Shown: one piece after another, positions 24,302 to 42,688 of the stretch
Numbering within the stretch: the stretch's first letter is position 1
Layout of the letters: every line of letters begins with the position of its first letter
Source: Trametopsis cervina
Lineage: Eukaryota; Basidiomycota; Agaricomycetes; Polyporales; Irpicaceae
Assembly: GCA_022385755.1 (NCBI GenBank)
Contig: MU278372.1
Span: 124,001 to 188,000, forward strand
Direction of reading: 5' to 3'
Length of the DNA stretch: 64,000 nt
Translations under genes and position numbers: made by a program
The notes under the pieces: generated by a model
Databases searched by the model: none
What the model was told of the DNA's origin: nothing
Seen by the model: only the letters and a program-made list of their open reading frames with translations

Positions 24302-25612
24302 TCATGAAGAGCCGAAGCCGCCCTTTCCTCCTGCCAACTCTGCTCCCAGTTTATATCCCAGGACCTGACACCACCATCAGTACGCCGTTATTGTCTGTGT
24401 CAGCATCAAGAGCAACACACCTTGTCCCAGTCCAGCTTCGCCCGCGTCATTGGCAGTGCTCTTCTCAATCCTTTGAATAGGTTGTCGCCCATCTCCTGGT
24501 ATGACTCGTTTAGCGACGTTTGGTACTTCGTCTCTTCCGCGTCGATCAGCGCGAGGATCTTGGACGCAGCGGCGGACTCATTCGAAGGTGAGATTCCTGA
24601 GGGGAGATCAAGTGATATGGTGTGGGATGTAGCAAGCTGGACCTGGATATCAACGCCAGTCAACAGTGGAACAGGACAATACAATTGTACCACATACATT
24701 TCCTTGCTCGTAATAATGAACGTTCACCAGAATCTTGCCTTCAAGGGTCCGAGCTTCGAGATCAACAATATATTCGGATCGCCAGCGTCCTGACCTTTAA
24801 ATACGTCATGTTAGGCTCACTATAACCCTATGGAAACTATGATTCAAACGCGTACCAGAAATTCGAGGGGTTGTACTTGTTGGTTACCAGCTGTACCACA
24901 AATCGGTTTGGTTTGCCATGTGTGGGGAATACGGAGCCCACTCCGCTGTGGAAATGAGCAGAGAGGTACGAAAGCGTTGATGTCTCAAGAGCAGTCCTGT
25001 GTATGAGGTAAACGTCAGGGAGCCTTGTTTTTGTAAGGTAGGGGGAAACGCACCGGAATGGTTCAGACTCTGCCTCTGGCTCATAAGGTTGCGGGTCCTT
25101 GGCATCCTGTATATATGAAATGGGCTCAATAGTAGTCAACTGACACAAGCCTCCTCTCACATACCAAAGTGAGGTGATCAAACTTGAAGCTCGTCCTAGA
25201 CCTCGGATCCCAGAACCTGTCCTCGCTGTCTTCCTCCTCGCCCTCTGTTCCGGGAGGTACGCGCGAGGCCTCGCTCACGATGCACTGGACAAGATACCTC
25301 CATCACTCCCACTGCGGTGCAACATATTTATGAACACTGATATACCTGGTGTTGGCGTCCAGGGACGGTGGCAGTAATGAATTGCTGCAGGTTGTATTCG
25401 CGCAACGCGGGCAAGACGCCAGCTTGGAGGCTCTCATCGTCCGAAATGATATTTCGCACATCTAGTTCAAAGCGTGTCATGTCAAATCTTGCATCGCCGA
25501 CACGTAGAGGAACGCGGTGGACGGTCTCACCATTGAGGACGTCGTTGATCTCGCCTGGAGGTGATTGCAACAGGAATTTCGAGGCGGCTTGAATGCGTTC
25601 TTCCGGCTCCAT
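24302..25612 (-). CDS. CAP1: F-actin capping protein alpha subunit
   Basis: Alpha subunit of the CapZ heterodimer that caps actin barbed ends. The N-terminus reads RIQAASKFLLQSPPGEINDV with DVRNIISDDESLQAGVLPAL joined over the first intron, and YNLQQFITATVPG follows. Middle exons carry LDPRSRTSFKFDHLT-type and RFVVQLVTNKYNPSNFWY sequence. The C-terminal actin-binding region has CPVPLLTGVDIQVQLA, YQTSLNESYQEMGDNLFKGL and RRALPMTRAKLDWDKV, and ends VLGYKLGAELAGGK. The last intron (24365-24420) was placed to keep the conserved DK-V-GYKLG ending. CDS end 24302 is a TGA. Length (about 290 residues) fits the family. The adjacent isocitrate lyase gene lies on the same strand and is functionally unrelated. 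Confidence 0.93.
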
Positions 25613-25972
25613 AACGCTTACAGTAGTGGTATATCAAGATAGAGAATGTGGGAACTCTTGTGTAACAGACTGTGGACGCGTTGTGCAGCGGGTAGTGGAG
25701 GTCGATGTCACGGTACTGCGCCAAAGCAAGCCGATACACTCATCATCTAGCCGCCCATTCGCATCTCTGCTCTCACCGCAACTCTCGAAAGCTCTTCCGA
25801 CAACAAGGCGTTCAGTATCGTCACAGCAGGATGGAAGCTTTCAAAGAATTATGCAGATTTCCTCCGCTGAAGCCCGAATAGAAGTACATGTTACTAGGGG
25901 AGCTATGTATACAAAATCTACAAGACACGCAAGTCCGTGCAATAGTTTAACCAGATTTTGACGAGTGACCAT
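25613..25972. other. Intergenic between isocitrate lyase and capping protein
   Basis: A 360-bp spacer between two leftward genes, holding the isocitrate lyase 3' flank and the capping-protein promoter. No coding pattern or repeat is seen. Confidence 0.55.
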
Positions 25973-27871
25973 TTACAACTTGGCCTTGAACTGGTCCTCA
26001 GTGACACCCTTGCCCATGGCAGCAGTGGATGAGACACCGCCGGTGACGGTCTTCATGAGGTTGTCCATGTAGTCGGCACCGGACCACTGTAAGTCGATGA
26101 GGTTGAGTACATCCATACGCTATAACGAGTGAGGATGAAGAGACTGACCTTCTGATGGGTGAGTACATCACATCCAATTTCACGTTCTCGTTGTTGAATC
26201 AGTTCGACATAGGCTTTCATACCCTCCGTCGCGAATGACTTGGAGAAGAGATCGTTGATGTACGCGTTCGAGTGCAGACCAGCGAGCTACAGGGGGATCA
26301 CGTAAGTCCATCTGAATGAACAATGGTAGAAAGGCCTTACCGTAATGAACTGCCACACGAAGCCAAGCCTTCCAAGGTCCCAGACGAAGTCCTTCGTCTG
26401 CTGCGGAGATAGGCCGGCAGCTTCCCAGTTGAACGACGGGCTCAAGTTGTACGCGAGCCACTGCTCGGGGTACACAGCGTGCACACCGTCGGCAAACTCC
26501 TTCGCCTGCGAGTAAATGGGCTTTTTGGTCTCCATCCAGAGAGCATCAGCGTGCGGCGCGTATGCGATGGCACGGTTGACGGCACACTGTGTTCCGCCCT
26601 GGTAGCGGTAGAATCCCTCACGCGTCCTCGGAGCATCCCAGTCCCAGAACGGCGCGTTTCTCAGACCGAACTCCTTCTTTGCGATCTCGACGGCTCCCGG
26701 CCACGATGCATGCGCGATACGAGCCAGGAACTGATCCAGCTTCACTTGGTTAATGCTTGTCTGGGCCTTCAGAGCGTTGGAGAGGACAACAGAGAACAAC
26801 TGGCAGTTTGCCTTGGTCATCCAGTCGTCCTCAATAGCCTCGAGGGCAGCACCGGTCTTGCCCTGAGCTTCGGCTTCATTAAGCACGGTGACCAGCGGAC
26901 GGAGATTGGGGTTGGTCGAGCCGAGGATGAATGCGTGATCACGCTCGTCTACATTTGTGGTAATGAGAGTCGCGGCCTCCGAGTCTGTACGGGCGATAAC
27001 CAGGGAGTCGACGCCCATGATGTCGAATTGCAGACGGATCGCCACCAAACGGTTGATGTGCTCCGAGATCGGCACAAGCACCTTGCCCGCCATATGTCCG
27101 CACTTCTTAGTTCCGGGCGCCTGGTCCTCAATGTGAATTCCTGCAGCGCCTTTTTCGACAAACATCTTCGCAAGCTTCATCGTGGCGGTAAGACCTCCGT
27201 GTCCGGTATCAGCATCGGCAATGATTGGTCGGAGGTAGTCAATGATGGGGGTCTTCGCAAGCTCGGCGTCGGAAAGGTTAGAGCGCTCCTCGCGTTGCTT
27301 CCGGTCGTGGAAGAGCTGAGCCATGAAAAGATGCTCAACCTTGTTTGGTACGGTGTTCGAGGGGTAGTCTATAATAATGTTCAGTGCACTGCAATCATGG
27401 AGATGCACTCGGTGACAGACCTGCGAGATCAGGGCCGGGCTCATTCGAGCTCGAAGCAGTGCTAGAGGACTGCCATCCGGAGACATACACGGTTTCGAGG
27501 TACTTGGCCATTTGGGTTATTTGGACGGGGTCCAAACTACAGCAGTGTAAACAATCAAACGGTATCGTATTGAAAATATACTCACGCGCCGTAGGTATGC
27601 GAGGGCTCGCGTTTGGCCCAGTGCTCGGAGAGCAGAGCGTAGAGCTTCTTTCCGAGTACCCCTGAGGGGTAAGCAATAGGGAGTGTGCCTCGCTTAGAGA
27701 CGACCTGCTCTGCAGTGTAGGGACGCTTGGTCTTCTTCCATCGTGGCTCCTATACACCGTATATCGTATCGGTGCCGTTGTGCCAACTCTTTAGCTATGA
27801 ATGCCTACCTGCCACCATCTCTTGACTTGCTCAACTTCAGCCTGGAATGCGGCGCGTTCGCTAGCAGACAT
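25973..27871 (-). CDS. ICL1: Isocitrate lyase
   Basis: Splits isocitrate into glyoxylate and succinate in the glyoxylate cycle, usually peroxisomal in fungi and linked to growth on C2 compounds and to oxalate formation in wood-decay species. Exon 1 (27871-27809) encodes [20 protein letters not shown]. Later exons give [39 protein letters not shown] (catalytic KKCGH), [26 protein letters not shown] and [15 protein letters not shown]. The C-terminus reads [20 protein letters not shown] and ends DQFKAKL. The terminal AKL resembles the peroxisomal targeting signal SKL/AKL (inference). Length of about 545 residues fits the fungal enzyme. A continuous reading frame on the opposite strand (about 26479-27465) is a codon-bias shadow. 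Confidence 0.96.
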
Positions 27872-28614
27872 ATTGAAAGGATGAGGGGTTCAGGGGTACT
27901 AGGCGGTGAGTAGGGATGAGACGGTAGGGGGGATTAGGGAATTGCCTGTGAGTGTGAGCCAAGTCATTATGTAGTTTGCCTAGAGTGCACTCTCAGTTCC
28001 AGATCGAGATGTGAAGCGGAGGAAGAGGGACATGTGATTGGCGTTTGCGGGGTGAAATCCGACGGGAGGAGCCGAGTGAGAGGTAAACCTACGGCCGGCG
28101 CCTCTGCGTGGGCATGAGTCCTATTCACGCTCACCGTCGGTGCTCCTGCTGAGCGTGTCATACCCGCCTTTCGGCCGACAGTGTATCCTACATTAATATA
28201 AGACGAATCCAAGTTTCTCGCACAAGTTCATACCTAGCCCCGAGTGGGATAGCCACCAGATCCGCGCAAGACCGGCCTCAATCCTCCCCTCAACGTTCTC
28301 GCGTAGTCGCTCTATCACCTCGTCGTGGACGGTGGAAGATCTGGAAGGGCACAGGTTGAACGGATTTGCGGTCGACAGTGCGGAAATGCAAAGATTACCA
28401 GGCGTTTGAACGGCGATTGACGCACTCCTGCTACCGATGTGCGCAGGTAAGTCCGCTCGATGACTACATACTAGGTGAAATTTGGTGCCAGATATAGAGC
28501 CTTCTATTAGTGCTGAATCATTCACTCCGAAGTGTTTGACGTTTGTGATAGTGGCTGTAATAATTTAGGCGTCCAATGCGAGTGATCGATACAGTGTCCA
28601 TTAATAATTCCATT
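27872..28614. other. Isocitrate lyase promoter region with an uncertain ORF
   Basis: The region upstream of isocitrate lyase and downstream of ALG7. On the minus strand an ATG at 28525 opens about 110 codons ending at 28193. Part of it looks coding-like (VHDEVIERLRENVEGRIEAG), and a GTATGA donor-like site follows at about 28232. I recognise no family and could not extend it convincingly, so I treat it as an unsupported candidate inside the promoter region. Confidence 0.35.
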
Positions 28615-30498
28615 CTACCTCCTGTTGCCATCATAGAGCAGCCATGCCATGCCATAGCGAGTTGCGAAGGCGAGCACACTTCCCGCTACCTGATATCGCA
28701 AGTCAACATTAGTCTCCAGAAGATATTTACAAAGAAGAGCACTGACTTGTGAAAAGATCAAGACTTTGACCAGTGTGTCTTCTCTCATCGGTCCTAAACG
28801 GACTAAGAAGAAGTTGAGGATCGTTAGATTTGTCGTCTCAGCGGCTTGCGTTTCGGGATTAACGCTGAGCTGAACGAAACCAATGATCGAGAATACTTTC
28901 AAAATGATCGCGGCTAGGGCTGAAGGTGGCTTCTTGAACTCGGCCTTTGACGGGTAGAGCAGGCCAGAATCTTTATCGAACCTAAATTCAGTTTAGAGTG
29001 AGCTGGCCTGCAACACGTGATAAAAACTGAATGTGATTCACCTTGGTACACGATGGCGAGGACACGGGACAAGCCCGAACAGTTGAGGACACGACAAGAT
29101 GAAGTTGAAGATCTGGGGAATGAAGAAAAGCAGGAGGGTCTTTGAGAAGTGGGCCTGGATGCCGACGACAGCGAAGGCCATTCCTGTTACATAGCATAAT
29201 GTGTCTCCGGGGAACGCTCGTGCGGGGTACCTGGTGGAAATGGATCAGTGTGAATATGACTAGCGCAATCAAATTCGCGTTCCGATTTTGAATGCGCGGG
29301 ACGTATGAGGCGGAACAGGAGACTTTGCGGGAAGGACACCCAATTACGAGGACATGTGAAAACCAGAATCAGGAGGCAGTGACTCACCAGTTATGATACA
29401 GGAATCCTGCGCAGACGCCGACTAGAGGCAGCATGAAGTACAAACTGAAGAGGTGACGCTCCACAAGCTCTCTGCTTCCGTAAGCCATGCCTGCACTCCA
29501 TGGACCACCGATATCTAGCTCTGCCTGACCACCGAGGAGGTGCATGGGGACACGAACGCCGAATGGCCACGGCAAATACAGCAAGTCATTAAGGATAACG
29601 GAAATGGCGATGATGAGTGCTTGCGATGTCTCAGACCCGTTGATTCCCGCCAGGATGTTGATGCTGTTGGTTGAGAAAGTAGACAGTAGCGACATGTAAA
29701 GATAATATAGGGGGCCTGTTTCACAGTGCGGTCAACAACGTACTTGATGCACCGTATTGACATTGCGCACCTAGGTTTACAAGCGTCCCGAACAGCCAGC
29801 GAAGCGGGATAGGCACAACGACATTCGTATTACCTCGTTCAGCGTAGTACACCATCAATAGAGGTATTGAGGCAATTATAGGGACCGGGAGCTTGTGCCG
29901 CCAGCGGATGTCAAATACGTCGTCTAAGAATCCAAGAAGAGTTGCTATCATGAGGGACAGAAGCGAGGAGAGGTATACAGCAAGCTGAAAGTAGGATCCA
30001 TGGCGTATATTCAGTGCAGAGGCTAGAAGCGAGTAAAGAGCTTGGGTTTACCTTCTGGTGAGGGAACTCGGCAACGACGATTCCATGCCTCGATCGTTTC
30101 TCGTACTCGTCAAGGAAGACGTCGGAGAAGGCGAACGGAATGAAGAGGATGAGCAAGAGGATGTACACTGATGCACATACAAGACCAAGGCTTTCAGGGC
30201 TGTAGAGCAATGAGAATTTGGTTCAGACAGGTAACCCTTACACGTACATGGGCGTGTCGTATGTCTTCAGTAGATCGCGACCGCTAAGCCGCGCTTTGAC
30301 GAATGTTGGTCCTAGTGCAGGAACCAGATAGACTGTCGTTACGAATGCGAGGATGGAGAAGCCGAGAGCAGCATGAAAGGCAGGTAACGGCGGTAGAGGG
30401 TCAAGTAATGGGCGAATTAAGAACCATGCACCAATAGGTGTTAATGAGGTTAAGAGCAAAGTAGGCAGTCGCCGCGGGGCCAGACTTTGCTGGGCCAT
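28615..30498 (-). CDS. ALG7: UDP-GlcNAc:dolichyl-phosphate GlcNAc-1-P transferase
   Basis: Catalyses the first committed step of N-glycan assembly in the ER membrane: transfer of GlcNAc-1-P from UDP-GlcNAc to dolichyl phosphate, the target of tunicamycin. It is a polytopic enzyme of the GPT/MraY superfamily. The N-terminus from ATG 30498 has [17 protein letters not shown]. Core motifs are [32 protein letters not shown] (active-site DD), [16 protein letters not shown] (NSIN-AG-NG motif), [20 protein letters not shown] and [16 protein letters not shown] with [10 protein letters not shown]. The end reads [13 protein letters not shown] and [10 protein letters not shown]. About seven introns of 50-90 bp are threaded. 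All hallmark motifs are intact, so the enzyme should be functional. Confidence 0.95.
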
Positions 30499-31066
30499 AG
30501 GGTATCGTTATGCTATACAAAGACGTTGGTATTTGTGGCGTATCATACATAGGATGTTACATACGGTATTATTGCTATAGTTTAGAAGTTATTACCAATG
30601 ATATCCTGGCGTCGTAACTCTTCCTAGTGGGTGCCTGCCTGTGTACAGGAATGGGGTTGTCAGTTGTCGTATAATGACGAGGGTGATTGATAGAGAAGAT
30701 CAGAAATGCGAAATAGCATCTAACGTGCAAAAGCACTCAGCCTGACGTGCAAATATGTCGAGCGGTTCATCCTTTTAGAGAACAGTAATTTCTGCTCTGG
30801 ATAGAGGAACAGCAACTCACGCGTGGGGAACGTATCTTGTGACACTTTGACGTGTTGCTGGAAAGCCCAAGAGTGAACCAGCTGTGATTGAGTACGGGTG
30901 ACCGTAGGTCATGAAAAGGTGAGACAAGCAAACGCAGACTTTGCCACATGCAAATTACTGTGCACGTGATCAATCGACGTGTCGCGGTGTTGGTACATAG
31001 ACGCGCATTGCCGTAGCAAGATTTGCTCGCGGTTTCTGGACTCGCGTTGCTTCAAGCTCTGACAAT
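30499..31066. promoter_or_regulatory. Divergent promoter region of ALG7 and MRPL20
   Basis: A 568-bp spacer between two divergent start codons, moderately AT-rich. No clear TATA element or gene is seen. Confidence 0.5.
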
Positions 31067-31627
31067 ATGTGGGGATCCGTCCTTGTCAAACCACGGCTGC
31101 CAATAAGCAGTACGCTTGCTAGAGCATATGCGACACGTCTACCCCAGAGGCCGCCAGCGAGAGGACCAGATCCGCTGGTCAATAACCCACACGCAACATA
31201 TGAGTCGCTACCTGGTGACTTGACGTTCATTCATCGTCCACCACCCACAGCTCCGTCACCGGAGTCCTATACTACCAATCCTTCGTCACCTCTGCTGCGA
31301 CCTCCCACGCCCGTCTCCTCCAGTAGTGGGCTCCCGCCTGTTCTCTTCCCCGACACTCGAGTGAAACCCGAGCGCATGTCACAAGAGGACATCAGGAGGA
31401 TGAAGGAGTTACGGAAATCAGACCCCGATAATTGGCCAGTGTTAAAGCTTGCCAAGGAGTTTGGTTGTACTGCTCAGTTCGTGAAGCTGATGGCGCCCTT
31501 GACAACCTCGCAAAGGAAGAAGAAGCAAGCCGCGAGGGATGCAGAGCATGCAAAGCGACGCGCGCAGTGGGGAGAAAGGAAGGCACTTGTGCGGGACATC
31601 CAGAAAAAGAGGAGAGAATTGTGGTAG
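31067..31627 (+). CDS. MRPL20: Mitochondrial large-subunit ribosomal protein L20 (mL58)
   Basis: Single-exon gene of 186 residues. The N-terminus (SVLVKPRLPISSTLARAYAT, basic and hydroxylated) looks like a mitochondrial presequence. The body carries the fungal Mrpl20 pattern: LTFIHRPPPTAPSPESYTT, SSPLLRPPTP, then a helix-turn-helix-like segment RRMKELRKSDPDNWPVLKLA with EFGCTAQFVKLMAP, and a basic C-terminal helix (KRRAQWGERKALVRDIQKKR). This family belongs to the fungal mitochondrial 54S subunit. The ATG at 31067 is the first in frame. The gene is divergent from ALG7 and convergent with the SET-TAD3 gene, only 113 bp away. Lack of introns is unusual for this window but fits the short length. 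Confidence 0.88.
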   Translation: MWGSVLVKPRLPISSTLARAYATRLPQRPPARGPDPLVNNPHATYESLPGDLTFIHRPPPTAPSPESYTTNPSSPLLRPPTPVSSSSGLPPVLFPDTRVKPERMSQEDIRRMKELRKSDPDNWPVLKLAKEFGCTAQFVKLMAPLTTSQRKKKQAARDAEHAKRRAQWGERKALVRDIQKKRRELW

Positions 31628-31740
31628 CGTTGAAGCTGTAAGGATTTCTATCTTGTCGATATGTGGTTTCCGACTAAAGCAACTCCAGCAGGCCAATGCA
31701 CAACCGTTGGAATATGATACATATCTTCCTCTAATACATT

Positions 31741-33626
31741 TTATGCGTCTATCTCCTCGCCCACGGCCCAATCTTTCACATGCAGCGGAAACGCACTCGG
31801 TTTCCATTGCGCGATACCGAACCGATGGTTTACACCCGGAAGTCTTGGTAAACATGTTGCACCGCCGCAGCCCCCAGTTTTCTCCATAGGAATAAGATAG
31901 AATACCTCCTTCACACGAGAGTGCAAAAGCGCCATCGAACACATAATGCAGGGCTCGTGCGACATGAAGAGTGTCAAGGACGTCAGTAGATAATGTGCGC
32001 CGTTGTGATCGGAAGTCATGTCCACAGCGCTATCCATGTCTGCTGTGATATCGGCACTCGAAGGTACTGAAGACTTTGTGCGCTGCTCTACAACCGACCT
32101 CACTAGGCTTAGGACTGCGTGACGCAAAGGATGTGAAGTAGAAACCCTTGTATCGTGTGCTGCGATAGCCTGTGTTATTTGAGTTGTTTGTCGGGTTGTT
32201 TCGTCAAAAGGAACTGGAACGTGAGCAACTATAGGTAGCTTGATGTCTGGCGTAAGTGCAACGTGCTAAATCCTTGTATGTGCCAGTGGCTCACCTGCCC
32301 TTCAACCAGAGCGGCGTTTGCTCGTTTGATGACGGCGCGCATTGCCTCCCATGCCCAGCGTACTTTTGCTCTTGACCATGGCTCGAGCTCATATTTCTTT
32401 CGAGGTGCGTATATAGTGGGCCAGAATGTAGTCTTGTTTTTCAGCGCGAGCTGCGTTAAAGCCGCACTACGAGGCACTTCGAGGATGTATGGCTCCGGCA
32501 GATCCATGTCGCTCGGCAATCGAGGCGTGTCCGGTGTGAGGGCAGCAGGTGATACCAACAGTGTAGTAGTGGCACCAGTCTTTCTGATTCTTTTCAGGTG
32601 GGCAAACGAAGGCGTATCATAACCAGATTGCTTTAACCATCTGTGCGGATGCTTGAGAAAATAGAGCAATAGCTGACTGGAGGAACGTACATACTTAAGC
32701 AGGAAACCAGTATGTTTTGGGTCAGGTATATCTACAACCCATGCGGGCTCTGCGGCCGAGATGTATGAGTCAAATTATCATGTCCAGAAAATGGCAAGTG
32801 CTACCAGTTTGTACTGCGTTTATTTCGTCTTCTGCTTCATCGTCTATGAGTTTGAGCCGCACAAAAGGGAGAGCATCTTCAGAAATCAGCTCGTTCGGAT
32901 CTCCACGAAGAAAGAAATCATCAAGTCCTTGCTCTTCATCGGTGTATTCCAGACGCGAAAGGCCACCCCATTCATTATCAGGCTCCTCTTCTGCCGCAGG
33001 ACGGTGCATGGCTTCGGACGGTTGGAACCATAGCGAATGTCCATAAAATATGCATAGCTCTTCATTTGAATTGATATGGCGTGTCGTCGTGTATATTATT
33101 GATTCGGTCTCCGGGTCTAATTTATATGAGACGTTAGGGATTTCTGAGTGATTAAACAATGATCCTGGACGTGTATGAATAAAATAAGCAACACCTCGAG
33201 CCGTAAAGACTCTCACCAAGGCCCAAGGCTAGCGCCATTTGGCCGCTCTTCCATTTGAACGTATAGTGATCAAGGACGGTATGTCTTCCGTGCTCTCGAT
33301 ATTCATCAGGCGTGAAAAGAAGAACTGGACTGATTTCAATGGTTGTATGTGGAGAAATATCGCGCTGGGCTAGAGAGAAACCAGAACAAAATTAGTGAAT
33401 ATGGTCGTTGCGTTTCGCGGCATTCCACCGACCAAAGACACCTCTTCCTTTCCCTTCAACGTAACGAATATAGCAACCTGCACTATTCAAGTGGTTTGGT
33501 GCCTTCGGTGAAGTTACGATCTACAATCATCTTTGACCTTGGGATGTATGTATTTATATGCAGTCAAAAAAAATGACATACCGATGCACTTTCAGATTCC
33601 CCGACCGCAGAATGTACCGTAGTCAT
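31741..33626 (-). CDS. TAD3: SET domain fused to tRNA adenosine deaminase subunit TAD3
   Basis: One exon chain encodes two modules. The first is a SET-type methyltransferase domain: YIRYVEGKGRGVFAQRDISP, HYTFKWKSGQMALALGL, GSLFNHSEIPNVSYKLD and NSNEELCIFYGHSLWF. An acidic linker follows (to about 32815). The second is TAD3, which with TAD2 makes inosine-34 in tRNA anticodons: EPAWVVDIPDPKHTGFLLK, FAHLKRIRKT, HAVLSLVR, and MSHEPCIMCSMALLHSR with EKTGGCGG. HAV in place of the HAE of active deaminases is the known mark of the noncatalytic TAD3 subunit. The fusion is made by an intron at 32750-32804 that joins VQT to EPAW in frame. The 5' end is less sure: ATG 33626, exon to 33582, a possible 13-nt exon (33525-33537), then 33477 onward. 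Other introns lie near 32690, at about 32240-32260 (acceptor AAG), and in the SET domain. Confidence 0.85.
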
Positions 33627-33815
33627 TATTATCGCGTACGATGACTATGTACGGTGCGTTTATTGCTGAAGCAGATGTGTTCGGGGGAGTGGCGCGCCTG
33701 TTTCCTAAAGGAGCGTCTCACGTGGGAGGACCCCGGATCTGTATTTGTTTGCGCGCGTGTATCATCCGCAACTTTACCCAAGACTCTCAAGTCCGCGTCG
33801 AGCACGACAACGACG
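33627..33815. promoter_or_regulatory. Compact divergent promoter of SET-TAD3 and PRP8
   Basis: Only 189 bp separate the predicted start codons of the leftward SET-TAD3 gene and the rightward PRP8 gene, so both promoters must overlap here. No TATA-like element stands out. Confidence 0.55.
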
Positions 33816-42495
<8,680 letters not shown>

Positions 42496-42688
42496 TTGTA
42501 TCGAATTAAACTCCCTCTTGTCGCAGTGCTTTGAGAATATGTTTTATGTAATTCGTATTGTAATAAAATTCCAAGATTGTAATAAATGCGGAAAGTACAT
42601 GCGTGAGTGGTCGTGCTGACTATGTGGGGCCGTAAAGTACAAGATGCAAAAACCAGTGGGCACCAGAACAAAAAATAGAGAGCGACTG

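Noticed and set aside
26479..27465. 328-codon open frame on the + strand opposite isocitrate lyase
   Set aside because: It lies exactly antisense to strongly conserved isocitrate lyase exons and has no family pattern. It is a codon-bias shadow.
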